DNA from: Pseudomonas sp. Choline-02u-1
GTDB lineage: Bacteria; Pseudomonadota; Gammaproteobacteria; Pseudomonadales; Pseudomonadaceae
Length of the DNA stretch: 64,000 nt
Assembly (NCBI RefSeq): GCF_002836515.1
Contig: NZ_PJBC01000005.1
Location: 41,557-105,556, forward strand
Direction: 5' to 3'
This document shows positions 1-7,698 of the stretch, one piece after another; the stretch's first letter is position 1, and each line of letters starts with the position of its first letter. Under the pieces are notes generated by a model. It did no database searches and was not told the DNA's origin. It was given only the letters and a program-made list of their open reading frames with translations. The translations under genes were made by a program, and so were the position numbers.

Positions 1-641
1 TTCTTCTCATAGCCGACGCGACCACGCTCGGTAGCGAAGTAGAACTGGTACCACCACTGCAATTCGGCTTTCGGCGGCAGCGGGTTTTGCCCGGCGGCCT
101 GATTGCCGATCAGATAGCCACTGACCGCCACCAGCGCTTTGACGCGCTCTGGCCACAGCGCTGCGACGATATCCGCCGAACGCGCGCCCCAGTCGTAGCC
201 GCCCAGCACCGCTTGTTTGATTTTCAGTGCGTCCATGAAGTCGATCACGTCGCTGGCCAGCGCCGCCGGCTGGCCGTTGCGCAGGGTGTCTCTGTAGATG
301 AACTGCGTATCGCCATAACCGCGTGCATACGGCATCAACACGCGATAGCCGTTGGCCGCGAGCAATGGCGCGACTTCGTCATAGCTGTGAATGTCGTAGG
401 GCCAGCCATGCAGCAGGATCACCACCGGGCCATCAGCCGGGCCGGTTTCGGCGTAGGCCACGTCGAGTACGCCAGCCTTGACGTGCTTCAGCGCGCCGAA
501 TGGGGAGGGCGCGGAATAGCTGGCGGCAGTCGGCTCAGTCGTTTGCGCCTGAGCGCTGCCAACCGCGCCGAGCAATGACAGCGCCATGACCGACAAGCCG
601 AGCGCGTGACTGATCTTTGAAGTGTGCAGAAGCTGTTTCAT
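1..641 (-). CDS. alpha/beta hydrolase, epoxide hydrolase-like, exported (3' end outside window)
   Basis: The gene starts at the ATG at 641 behind an AAGGAGA ribosome site and runs off the left edge, so the C-terminus, including the expected catalytic His, is not visible. The protein opens with a signal peptide ending near GSAQAQ. It then shows the oxyanion motif HGWP and the nucleophile elbow GGYDWGA, where Asp is the nucleophile. An Asp nucleophile is typical of the epoxide hydrolase/haloalkane dehalogenase branch of the alpha/beta hydrolase fold. It is probably periplasmic. The substrate cannot be told from the sequence. Confidence 0.85.
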   Translation of the reverse strand, partial: MKQLLHTSKISHALGLSVMALSLLGAVGSAQAQTTEPTAASYSAPSPFGALKHVKAGVLDVAYAETGPADGPVVILLHGWPYDIHSYDEVAPLLAANGYRVLMPYARGYGDTQFIYRDTLRNGQPAALASDVIDFMDALKIKQAVLGGYDWGARSADIVAALWPERVKALVAVSGYLIGNQAAGQNPLPPKAELQWWYQFYFATERGRVGYEK

Positions 642-946
642 GCTGACGTCTCCTTTGCAAACCTGTGGCCAAGGGCTGGATGAACCCTTGTAACCTTGGG
701 TGCATTGAAGCGTGGCGAGGTATCTGCTCCGTGTCGCCGGAGGGGGTTTTTGCAAACGCGTGTATGGCAGCGGGGCGCGTACACAGTGTGATACACGCAG
801 GCCAGACCCAACGTTTTCGCACAAAAATAATAAGTGGCTGTTTTAAAACAAAAAATATTTTATCTGGGGCTTCCCAAACGAAACGAATGTTGATAAATTG
901 CGCCCCGTTCTCACAGCGAACCCAACGGGCCGCTGGAAAGAGCAGT
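642..946. other. intergenic region upstream of tRNA-Gln
   Basis: This stretch separates the hydrolase start from tRNA-Gln. It becomes AT-rich after about 820, where the tRNA promoter should lie. No convincing gene is present: the short open frames here have no ribosome site and overlap the tRNA. Confidence 0.5.
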
Positions 947-1021
947 AGGGGCGTCGCCAAGCGGTAAGGCAGCAGGTTTTGATCCTGCCATGCGTTGGTT
1001 CGAATCCAGCCGCCCCTGCCA
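947..1021 (+). tRNA. tRNA-Gln (anticodon TTG)
   Basis: A 75-nt cloverleaf. The acceptor strand AGGGGCG pairs with CGCCCCT, the discriminator G is followed by an encoded CCA, and a GGTTCGAATCC T-arm is present. The anticodon stem GCAGG/CCTGC encloses the loop TTTTGAT, giving anticodon TTG (Gln). It stands alone and is followed at once by a terminator. Confidence 0.96.
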
Positions 1022-1030
1022 TCTTCGAAA

Positions 1031-1066
1031 AAAACGCCAACTTCGCAAGAAGTTGGCGTTTTTTTA
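1031..1066 (+). terminator. intrinsic terminator after tRNA-Gln
   Basis: AACGCCAACTTC, a GCAA loop, then GAAGTTGGCG and a run of T residues form a perfect stem with a U-tract ten bases after the tRNA. Confidence 0.9.
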
Positions 1067-1135
1067 TGCCTGCGGTTTGGCCTGGCATAGAGAAGTCGAT
1101 GTGCGCGACGCCGAAGCACCGCGCACATCAATCAG

Positions 1136-3124
1136 TCAGTGCGGTGCGCGCGGGATGGTTTTCATCAGGTCTTCAGGACTGATGTGCCCGACCACGCTGC
1201 CCGGCTGCGGCAGGTTGAGGATGTGGCCTTTCATCTTGCCGATGATGTGCATCTCGCACGGCTTGCAATCGAACTTCAGCGTCAGCACCTCATCGCCGTG
1301 AATCAATTGCATCGGCGCGACCTTGGTGCGCACGCCCGTGACGCCTTTGGCCTGTTTCGGGCACAGGTTGAAGGAGAAGCGCAGGCAATGCTTGGTGATC
1401 ATCACCGGTACTTCACCCGCCTCCTCGTGCGCTTCATACGCCGCGTCGATCAGTTTGACGCCGTGACGGTGGTAGAAGTCGCGCGCCTTTTGGTTATAGA
1501 CGTTGGCGAGGAAGGTCAGGTGCGAATCCGGGTACACCGGCGGCGGTGTGGTTTCGGCCTTGCGGCTGCCGCGCGGGTGCGCCGCGACACGCGCCGCCGT
1601 CAGCGCTTCAATGACTTCACGACGCAGGGATTTTAGCTGCGAGTTCGGGATGAAGAACGCTTGCGGCGCATCCAGTTTGACGTCGGTGGCGTGGTACTGC
1701 GTCGTACCGAGCTGACCCAGCAGATCGCGCAGTTGCTCCAGCGCCTGTTCCGGCTTGTTGGCAACGCCGAACGGCCCGTTCAGGGTGACGCTGGCGCTGA
1801 TGCCTTCTTCGCTGGTGGCGGTCACTTCCAGCTGCTCTTCGCGCAGACGGGCGAACCAGCTCAGGGCTACGCGACGTTCCGAAGACGTTTTCTGCAACGC
1901 CTGTTGCCAGTTGTGGTCGAGGTTGCGGTTCAGCGGGTGGTTCGGGCGCAGCTTGAACAGGCCTTCGGGCATTTCGTTCGGCTCGACGCGATAGCGGTAG
2001 CGCTTCTCGCCATCTTCCTCGAACTCGCCTTTGGCCTCGGCGATGTTGGCGCGGAAACCGACCACTTCGCGTTTGACCAGCACGTTCAGGCCATCGCCGT
2101 TGGACAGTGGCTCGTGAGTGATGACTTGCATGTCACGTTTGCCGACTTTTTCCACCGTGCCGACCGGCAGGCCGGTGAAGGTCGGCGAATCGAAGGCGCC
2201 GATGTCGATCTTGCGGTCAGTGACGAAATAGTCGGTGCTGCCACGGTGGAAGGTTTTTTCCGGGTCGGGCAGGAAGAAATGCACGGTGCGGCCGCTTGAG
2301 GCGCGGGCCAGGTCCGGCCGATCTTCGAGTACGTCGTCGAGGCGCTGGCGGTAATAGGCAGTGATGTTCTTCACATAGCCCATGTCCTTGTAGCGACCTT
2401 CGATCTTGAACGAACGCACGCCGGCCTCGACCAACGCGCGAATGTTGGCGCTCTGATTGTTGTCTTTCATCGACAGCAGATGTTTTTCGTAGGCGATCAC
2501 GCCGCCCTTTTCATCTTTAAGGGTATACGGCAAGCGGCACGCCTGTGAGCAGTCGCCACGGTTGGCGCTGCGGCCGGTTTGCGCGTGAGAGATGTTGCAC
2601 TGGCCGGAGAACGCCACGCACAGCGCGCCATGGATGAAGAACTCGATCGCGGCATCGGTTTCATCGGCGATAGCGCGGATTTCCTGCAGGTTCAGCTCGC
2701 GGGCCAGCACCAACTGCGAGAAACCGGCCTGATCAAGGAACTTCGCCCGCTCAAGGGTGCGGATGTCGGTCTGGGTCGAGGCGTGCAGCTCGATCGGCGG
2801 GATGTCCAGCTCCATCACGCCCAGATCCTGGACGATCAACGCATCGACACCGGCGTCATACAACTGATGGATCAGCTTGCGCGCTGGCTCCAGTTCGTTG
2901 TCGTGCAGGATGGTGTTGATGGTGGTGAAGATGCGCGCGTGGTATCGGCGGGCGAATTCGACCAGTTCGGCGATTTCGCTGACTTCGTTGCAGGCGTTGT
3001 GGCGCGCGCCGAAGCTCGGGCCGCCGATATACACGGCGTCAGCGCCATGCAGGATGGCCTCGCGGGCAATGGCGACATCGCGGGCAGGGCTGAGCAATTC
3101 CAGGTGATGCTTGGGCAAGGACAT
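1136..3124 (-). CDS. rlhA: U32 family protein, RlhA-like 23S rRNA hydroxylation factor
   Basis: A 662-residue protein. The N-terminal half is a U32 barrel (LELLSPARD, AVYIGGPSFGAR, HGALCVAFSGQCNIS, RGDCSQACRLPY) with the clustered cysteines typical of this family. A C-terminal extension adds further cysteines (CLRFSFNLCP, FDCKPCEMH). The length and extension match E. coli RlhA (YdcP), which is needed for hydroxylation of C2501 in 23S rRNA; the shorter TrhP/YegQ paralogues are about 450 residues. Family members are called peptidases, but known members act in RNA modification. It stands alone and faces the tRNA. The RlhA assignment rests on architecture only. Confidence 0.8.
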   Translation of the reverse strand: MSLPKHHLELLSPARDVAIAREAILHGADAVYIGGPSFGARHNACNEVSEIAELVEFARRYHARIFTTINTILHDNELEPARKLIHQLYDAGVDALIVQDLGVMELDIPPIELHASTQTDIRTLERAKFLDQAGFSQLVLARELNLQEIRAIADETDAAIEFFIHGALCVAFSGQCNISHAQTGRSANRGDCSQACRLPYTLKDEKGGVIAYEKHLLSMKDNNQSANIRALVEAGVRSFKIEGRYKDMGYVKNITAYYRQRLDDVLEDRPDLARASSGRTVHFFLPDPEKTFHRGSTDYFVTDRKIDIGAFDSPTFTGLPVGTVEKVGKRDMQVITHEPLSNGDGLNVLVKREVVGFRANIAEAKGEFEEDGEKRYRYRVEPNEMPEGLFKLRPNHPLNRNLDHNWQQALQKTSSERRVALSWFARLREEQLEVTATSEEGISASVTLNGPFGVANKPEQALEQLRDLLGQLGTTQYHATDVKLDAPQAFFIPNSQLKSLRREVIEALTAARVAAHPRGSRKAETTPPPVYPDSHLTFLANVYNQKARDFYHRHGVKLIDAAYEAHEEAGEVPVMITKHCLRFSFNLCPKQAKGVTGVRTKVAPMQLIHGDEVLTLKFDCKPCEMHIIGKMKGHILNLPQPGSVVGHISPEDLMKTIPRAPH

Positions 3125-3255
3125 AGTTTTTTTAGTCAGGCGGTCACGGTCAAGGCGCGCATTCTACCCGTGAAACGCGCGGCGGGCACGTGTGTGCTGC
3201 CCGATGGTGGTTGGCGATCGGGTCAGTTCGGCAGGCTGTTGTGTCGAATGTTCCG

Positions 3256-3353
3256 GCCCCTTCGCGGGCAAGCCCGCTCCCACAGGGTTTTCGCTGTGCT
3301 CATGAGTTTGCTCATAACCAAATACATGTGAGAGTGAGTTTGCCCGCGAAGAC
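3256..3353. repeat. REP doublet (REPIN), GTGGGAGCGGGCTTGC class
   Basis: A REP copy at about 3260-3285 (CTTCGCGGGCAAGCCCGCTC) faces a shorter inverted copy at 3335-3353 (TTTGCCCGCGAAGAC). Such pairs are typical Pseudomonas extragenic REPINs. This one lies between rlhA and ridA. Confidence 0.8.
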
Positions 3354-3398
3354 TTTGTCTGATTCAAAGGGTGCTCGGCAGACCCCCCGCGATATTGG

Positions 3399-3779
3399 TC
3401 AGCCCTTGGCCGCCATCGCGGTCACTTCCACGCGCATTCCTTCAACCGCCAGTGAGGCAACGCCCACTGCTGCGCGCACAGGCCACGGCTTGGCGAAGTA
3501 GCGTTTATAGACTTCGTTGAACGCTGCGCGATCACCCATATCGGTGAGGTAGATAGTCAGATGCAGAACCCGATCCATCGAACTGCCGGCACGCTCCAGT
3601 GCGACTTTAAGCGCCTGCAATGTGCATTCGCTTTGCTCGGTGATGCCGCCAAGTTCCAGGCTGCCATCGGCGCGGGTCGGGATCTGGGTAGAAACCATGA
3701 TCCCGCCGAAAGTGGCGACATCGGAAGAGATCGAGTCGGTGTCCGGATCGGGCGTGAAGGTGATGTCTTGGTTGGCCAT
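3399..3779 (-). CDS. RidA family protein (YjgF/YER057c/UK114)
   Basis: A 126-residue RidA-fold protein. The start was placed at the ATG at 3779 (MANQDITFTP) because an AAGAGAT ribosome site precedes it; the frame stays open upstream without a better start. Family features are LGGITEQSECTLQALKVALERAGSSMDRVLHLTIYLTD and the C-terminal VRAAVGVASLAVEGMRVEVTA block with the conserved Arg. RidA proteins hydrolyse reactive enamine/imine intermediates; some close relatives have other hydrolytic roles. It is divergent from a cupin gene across a region holding a perfect palindrome. Confidence 0.88.
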   Translation of the reverse strand: MANQDITFTPDPDTDSISSDVATFGGIMVSTQIPTRADGSLELGGITEQSECTLQALKVALERAGSSMDRVLHLTIYLTDMGDRAAFNEVYKRYFAKPWPVRAAVGVASLAVEGMRVEVTAMAAKG

Positions 3780-3874
3780 GGGTATCTCTTGTTGGAGTGA
3801 ATGATGATCGCGCCAGTTTACAGATTCCCTCCAGCCATGGCCCGTAAGGTTGCCAGAGGCACGTTTGTATAAGC

Positions 3875-3899
3875 GTGTATCCACCCTCAACGGATACAC
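3875..3899. promoter_or_regulatory. perfect palindrome between ridA and cupin genes, putative operator
   Basis: GTGTATCC, nine bases, then GGATACAC form an exact 8-bp inverted repeat. It lies 96 bp before each of the two divergent start codons. The symmetry and position suggest a transcription-factor site. No regulator gene is adjacent in this window. Confidence 0.5.
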
Positions 3900-3995
3900 A
3901 TGACAACACCAAACCGGGCGTTCGAGACACATCCGCCTTACATGCCGAGACCAAAGTAGCTCTCACACCCACACTGCGTTCAAGAGGGCATCACC

Positions 3996-4409
3996 ATGTA
4001 CCGTCCACTGTTTCTGGCTTCTGCCGTTGTCTTCGCTTCCCTGACCGGTTTCGCTCATGCGCAAGATGCGCCGGCCATGAGCTGGCAGAAAGGTCTGAGC
4101 CGTACCGATCTGGTTCGCCAGGATCTGGGCGCCGACAATCGCGAAGTGATTCAGGCGCGCATCGACTTCGACGCCGGCGTCAGCGCGCCTCGACATGCGC
4201 ACCCCGGCGTTGAAGTCGCCTATGTGATCAGCGGCACGTTTGAGTATCAGCTCGAAGGGCAAGCGCCGGTAACACTCAAGGCCGGCGATTCGTTGTATAT
4301 CCCGGCGGGTGTCGCGCATGTGGCCAAAAACGTGGGCGACGAGAAAGCCGTGGAACTTGCCACTTACGTGGTGCCAAAGGGCGAGCCGCTGCTGATTCTC
4401 AAGCCGTGA
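3996..4409 (+). CDS. exported cupin-domain protein
   Basis: A 137-residue protein with a signal peptide (MYRPLFLASAVVFASLTGFAHA). A single cupin_2 barrel follows. Cupin motif 1 is seen as PRHAHPGVEVAYVISGTFEY, and motif 2 as AGDSLYIPAGVAHVAKN; together they give the His/Glu metal ligands. It is presumably periplasmic. Cupins of this type bind small ligands or act as dioxygenases or isomerases, and the substrate is not visible here. The start has an AGAGGG ribosome site. It is divergent from ridA. Confidence 0.85.
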   Translation: MYRPLFLASAVVFASLTGFAHAQDAPAMSWQKGLSRTDLVRQDLGADNREVIQARIDFDAGVSAPRHAHPGVEVAYVISGTFEYQLEGQAPVTLKAGDSLYIPAGVAHVAKNVGDEKAVELATYVVPKGEPLLILKP

Positions 4410-4421
4410 TGCGTCGGGCCG

Positions 4422-4673
4422 CTATTTCGAGCGCGGCTTGCTCATTGCACGCTTGATGCGCATCCAGTCCTGAAAGGCCGCCGTTCGTTTCGCGTCGGCC
4501 AGAGCCTTGGCTTCGGTAAAGCGAGCCCAGGCTTCAGGATTGTCCGTCTCGGCTTCAATGATTGTATAAGCCGCCTCTTCCAGAAGATCCGCCTCGCGGA
4601 ACATGGCGGCATTGTCAGCCATCTCGTCATCCCACGATCGGCCGAAACCAAATCTCAATGTGCGCTCAGTCAT
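4422..4673 (-). CDS. small hypothetical protein
   Basis: An 83-residue acidic, helical protein beginning MTERTLRFGFGRSWDDEM and ending in the basic tail RAMSKPRSK. The start at 4673 has a GGAGGA ribosome site, and its ATG overlaps the TGA of the upstream gene (ATGA), so the two are translationally coupled. I do not recognise a family. The compact coupled pair resembles toxin-antitoxin spacing, but neither protein shows a known toxin motif. Confidence 0.7.
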   Translation of the reverse strand: MTERTLRFGFGRSWDDEMADNAAMFREADLLEEAAYTIIEAETDNPEAWARFTEAKALADAKRTAAFQDWMRIKRAMSKPRSK

Positions 4674-4927
4674 TTTGCGTGATCCTCCTCCCAGACCAGA
4701 GGCACCGATTCTCGCCATTGCACCTCGGTCACGCCAAAGCGTTCCGCCATCGGTTTTGAAAAGCGTTTCAACGGAGGCCGGCCGGGGCGGGGAATGGGTG
4801 TGATGCCCGCATCACAACTTGCCCATTGCCAGGCTTCGGCATTGTTCATGTTTTTTGTGCGAATGACGAACGATCTGGCCTTTCCGTGAAGCAGGTAATC
4901 GATCACGTACAAATCCGCTCCGCTCAT
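4670..4927 (-). CDS. DUF6555-like small protein
   Basis: An 85-residue protein. The start at 4927 was chosen because GGAGGAAT stands just before it; the longer open frame has no ribosome site. The stretch YVIDYLLHGKARSFVIRTKNM followed by NNAEAWQWASCDAG and RPPLKRFSKPMAERFGVTEVQWRES matches the pattern I associate with the DUF6555 family of Pseudomonas, whose function is unknown. Its stop overlaps the start of the next small gene. Confidence 0.72.
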   Translation of the reverse strand: MSGADLYVIDYLLHGKARSFVIRTKNMNNAEAWQWASCDAGITPIPRPGRPPLKRFSKPMAERFGVTEVQWRESVPLVWEEDHAK

Positions 4928-5159
4928 ACAATTCCTCCGGCTGCTTATAAAGAGGGATATCTGGCGAAATGAATAATTCAGAGAAATTTCCTGTGACCGG
5001 GATGACCGGCTGCCCCTGCTTACATAGCGTTGTACGGCCGGTTGATACGTGCCCAAGTTGAGCCCGAATGCGGTGGACATCCGTACTGTTCCGGGGCTTG
5101 GGGTGTCGATCTGAAAGGATTGAAACGCGCCCGCAACGACGCGTTATTGAGTAGAAGCA

Positions 5160-5711
5160 TCACGAATAAATGCACGAGCAGACGAAGTCGGCATGAACCT
5201 CGGTGTTTTCCACGGCCGTGATCAGGCCTGAATGCAACGCTTCTTCAGGATTGATGATGCGCGGGGCCGCTGTGAGATATTTCTCTGTTTCCAGCGCATT
5301 TTTACCCTGACTCGTACGCTCGGCGACGATTTGCGCGTAGAGGTGCAAGTCATAATCCAGGCTCATGGCGTACTCCGACATCCGCGAGTGATCAACTGAA
5401 CCTTGCAGGTGCCAATGGAAGGGATGAAACAGAAACTTGCTGTGAGTACAGGCGGTGCGGCGCTGGCCGGCGAGGAAGACAATATTGCCCATTGATTCAA
5501 CGGTGCCCAGATTATGGGTATGCACCGGAATGGGCAGGGCAAGGAGAAAGTTGTACATCGTGAAGCCGTAACTGCATTCACCGCCCATCGTGGCGATATT
5601 GACGATGAGTCGCGGCGCATCTTCCTTTACGGCGAGCGAGGCTTTATCGATCAATTGACCACAGGTCGACGCATTGATCGGGCCGGTGAAGTTGATGACA
5701 TGAACAGGCAT
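5160..5711 (-). CDS. ClpP-like serine protease-fold protein
   Basis: A 183-residue protein of the ClpP/crotonase fold. GTVESMGNIVFLAGQ carries the presumed nucleophile Ser73, and SKFLFHPFHW carries the presumed His96. EEALHSGLI matches the end of ClpP that follows the catalytic Asp, but Pro150 stands where the Asp of the triad is expected. There is no ClpP propeptide. It is shorter than housekeeping ClpP (about 200 residues) and has no clpX neighbour, so this is not the main ClpP. The start has a GAGGGA ribosome site. It could be an ATPase-independent protease or an inactive homologue. Confidence 0.75.
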   Translation of the reverse strand: MPVHVINFTGPINASTCGQLIDKASLAVKEDAPRLIVNIATMGGECSYGFTMYNFLLALPIPVHTHNLGTVESMGNIVFLAGQRRTACTHSKFLFHPFHWHLQGSVDHSRMSEYAMSLDYDLHLYAQIVAERTSQGKNALETEKYLTAAPRIINPEEALHSGLITAVENTEVHADFVCSCIYS

Positions 5712-5808
5712 GGCGATTCCCTCGGCTGGTCAGGACTCCTAAGCAATAGCTGTGATCTTGCTGAAATGAAAGTGGGCAGGGGAGACAAGCTCCCCCGCAC
5801 CCGGCGCA

Positions 5809-6156
5809 TCAACTGTTGCGCCCGCCACCATGGCTGTTTTGACCACCCTTGCGTCCGGCTTCAGAGGCTTTTTCTCGATCATTGGCAAAGTTGCCGCCGC
5901 TGTTCTGGCCACCTTTGCTTCCGGCTTCTGCTGCGCGCTCAGGGTCGTTCTTGAAATTCCCTCCGCTGTTCTGACCGCCCTTGCTCCCGGCTTCAGCGGC
6001 GCGTTCCGGATCGTTTTTGAAGTTACCGCCGCTGTTCTGGCCGCCCTTGCTACCGATTTCCTGATAGAACTCTTTGTCGTGCGAAGCTGAAGTGGCTTCC
6101 CCACCTTTTTTGCCCGCTTCGTTTACCGACATGCCGCCTTGTTTATCTTGTGTCAT
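5809..6156 (-). CDS. KGG-repeat general stress protein (three long repeats)
   Basis: A 115-residue, Gly/Asn/Lys-rich hydrophilic protein. The start is the ATG at 6156, with GAGGAAG before it. After EAGKKGGEATS come tandem units of the form EAGSKGGQNSGGNFKND, ending in GRKGGQNSHGGGRNS. This is the stress-induced KGG motif of GsiB/Con-10 type proteins, which are intrinsically disordered and induced by desiccation or general stress. It is the longest of three KGG genes within 1.5 kb. Two of its internal repeats are nearly identical in DNA. Confidence 0.9.
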   Translation of the reverse strand: MTQDKQGGMSVNEAGKKGGEATSASHDKEFYQEIGSKGGQNSGGNFKNDPERAAEAGSKGGQNSGGNFKNDPERAAEAGSKGGQNSGGNFANDREKASEAGRKGGQNSHGGGRNS

Positions 6157-6306
6157 TTCAAACTTCCTCAATTTTCTATATGGCGCCTTGTGAATAAAAG
6201 ATGCACAAACTACGTGCCGTCGTCATTCCCAAAGTGCCCGCTAGTTGGCTGATTGGTTTGCTTTATTGGTCTTGCTTGTCTTTTAGCTACAAGTTTGACC
6301 GGTCTG

Positions 6307-6564
6307 CTAAGAACAGCGCTCATAAATTGGCATTGTATCCGGGGTGCGGGAGTTTTCAGAGTTAACTGTCAGTTCCCGGCGCTCATAGCATTCCTGCTGA
6401 ACGCTCTCTCTGTGTCTTGGACTGACTTGCTGTCTTTCAACACAAGGTGACACCGACGGGCTGTCCGACCTTGTCACGTGCGAACTGCGCGCTGCTTCGG
6501 GATACACTTCCGCTCCCTTGTTTCGTTGCACTTCGCCTCGTGCAAAAGCCGTTACCGTTTTCAT
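6307..6564 (-). CDS. small hypothetical ORF between KGG genes
   Basis: An 85-codon frame starting MKTVTAFARGEVQRNKGAEV, with GGAG eight bases upstream. It is rich in Ser, Arg, Glu and Pro and shows no domain. Its GC content is lower than that of neighbouring genes. The ribosome site argues for a gene; the absence of any recognised similarity argues against. Unrecognised. Confidence 0.35.
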   Translation of the reverse strand: MKTVTAFARGEVQRNKGAEVYPEAARSSHVTRSDSPSVSPCVERQQVSPRHRESVQQECYERRELTVNSENSRTPDTMPIYERCS

Positions 6565-6589
6565 GATTACGCTCCATCAGCTGATTTCA

Positions 6590-6610
6590 AAGGGCAGCAG
6601 GGCTGCCCTT
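6590..6610 (-). terminator. hairpin downstream of the short KGG gene
   Basis: AAGGGCAGC and GCTGCCCTT form a perfect 9-bp stem around a 3-base loop, 12 bases after the stop at 6622. It lacks a long U-tract, so it may be a weak terminator or an RNA-stabilising hairpin. Confidence 0.5.
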
Positions 6611-6621
6611 GTGCCGCTCAC

Positions 6622-6798
6622 TCAGGACTTGCGACCACCGCCGTGGCTGTTTTGACCGCCTTTGCGACCAGCCTCGGATGCTTTTTCACGGTCATTGGCG
6701 AAGTTGCCGCCCGATGCCTGGCCGCCTTTTTTGCCAGCTTCAGACGCCTTCTCACGATCGTTCGCGAAGTTACCTGGATTTTTATTTCCTGTAGTCAT
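6622..6798 (-). CDS. KGG-repeat general stress protein (58 residues)
   Basis: The reverse strand reads MTTGNKNPGNFANDREKASE, then AGKKGGQASGGNFANDREKA and SEAGRKGGQNSHGGGRKS, followed by TGA. It holds two KGG units and the same C-terminal QNSHGGGR signature as the larger neighbour, so the two are paralogues. Like the family, it should be disordered and stress-induced. Confidence 0.9.
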   Translation of the reverse strand: MTTGNKNPGNFANDREKASEAGKKGGQASGGNFANDREKASEAGRKGGQNSHGGGRKS

Positions 6799-7124
6799 GA
6801 TAGCTCTCCGATATCAATTAACGTTTCGCTAGTTATGTCCATTGTTGCACCGGACATCTACTCCGATTACGAGCCGGCGAAAAATGTTTTGAAAATTTTT
6901 GTTTAGCCCGATGAACGGTAAGTGCGTGATGAAACTTATACAGAGTGCAGTTTTGCATGCCGCTTCGTATAACTTTTCTATGCGTGGGGTATGGCAAGGG
7001 AAGAGTCAGTTTTTTGTTACCGTTTCGCTGCGTTTGATAAACCATTTGTCGGCGGGAAGTTGAACTGGAGTTCGCTCGTCTAGAGTCTGTGAAGTATCTC
7101 TACAACTGTGCCGAGGACAGAACC
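6799..7124. other. AT-rich intergenic region between divergent KGG genes
   Basis: This 326-bp region should carry the promoters of both divergent KGG genes. It is markedly more AT-rich than its surroundings, for example around 6880-6905. I see no RNA gene, repeat or supported ORF, and no clear sigma-factor motif. Confidence 0.45.
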
Positions 7125-7292
7125 ATGACCAATCATCACAAAGATCAACCGTTCGCTGAGGATCCGCAAAAAATCAAGGAAGCCGGCAAGAAGGGCGGAA
7201 CTTCAGTCAATGTGAAAGTCGATCGGGCGGAGAAAGCGCGCGTCGGTGGGCAGCACAGCCATGGCGGTACGCGCACGGGCAAGGGGGACTGA
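7125..7292 (+). CDS. KGG-motif stress protein, third copy
   Basis: A 55-residue protein that starts at the ATG at 7125 behind GAGGACAG. It has one KGG unit (IKEAGKKGGTSVNVKVDRAEKA) followed by a Gly/His-rich end (RVGGQHSHGGTRTGKGD). Compared with its two neighbours it has a single repeat and a different spacer. It is hydrophilic and lacks a signal peptide. Confidence 0.85.
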   Translation: MTNHHKDQPFAEDPQKIKEAGKKGGTSVNVKVDRAEKARVGGQHSHGGTRTGKGD

Positions 7293-7306
7293 GGCCGATG
7301 ATCGCG

Positions 7307-7334
7307 GTCCTCTCTGCGCCAATGCAGAGAGGAC
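7307..7334. terminator. bidirectional hairpin between convergent genes
   Basis: GTCCTCTCTGC and GCAGAGAGGAC form a perfect 11-bp stem around GCCAAT, between the stops at 7292 (+) and 7348 (-). Confidence 0.7.
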
Positions 7335-7347
7335 TCCTTCACAGAGC

Positions 7348-7578
7348 TCATCTGAAGCGGGGCAGTGGCCGATCCTGCGGCTTGAGCGTTGAAAGTGTGT
7401 CGCGAATCAGCGGCGCGTCCTTTTCAATGTCGTGCAGCCGATCGCGAATGCGCAGCGCCGTCGGATGTCCGCCCTGATGATCGACCCAGTCGGCGATCTC
7501 TTTGCACGCGGCTGCAAGGCGCGCCTGGCGGGCGTCGAGCAGGGTGAGGAGGGTAGTGATGGACTCTTTCTCGGACAT
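7348..7578 (-). CDS. small helical hypothetical protein
   Basis: A 76-residue protein, MSEKESITTLLTLLDARQAR onwards. The start at 7578 has CGGAGGTG before it. It is predicted mostly helical, with the segment ACKEIADWVDHQGGHPTALRIRDRLHDIEKDAP. No family is recognised. It is convergent with the third KGG gene. Confidence 0.7.
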   Translation of the reverse strand: MSEKESITTLLTLLDARQARLAAACKEIADWVDHQGGHPTALRIRDRLHDIEKDAPLIRDTLSTLKPQDRPLPRFR

Positions 7579-7615
7579 GGAACACCTCCGTTCAATGAAA
7601 CCGCTGAACTGCAAC

Positions 7616-7637
7616 AAAAAGCCCGCCTGTCGCGAGC
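7616..7637 (-). terminator. intrinsic terminator of the gene ending at 7699
   Basis: On the minus strand GCTCGC, five bases, GCGGGC and then five T residues form a stem (one G-U pair) with a U-tract. It lies just upstream of the start at 7578. Confidence 0.6.
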
Positions 7638-7698
7638 GTTTTGCCGGTGGGGGCTGCTCCATCAGCTGGTTTCAGTATAGACCCGCTGCCGCCGGGCA

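Noticed and set aside
5776..5796. GGGGAG/CTCCCC hairpin after the long KGG gene as a terminator
   Set aside because: The stem is short and is not followed by a U-tract on either strand.
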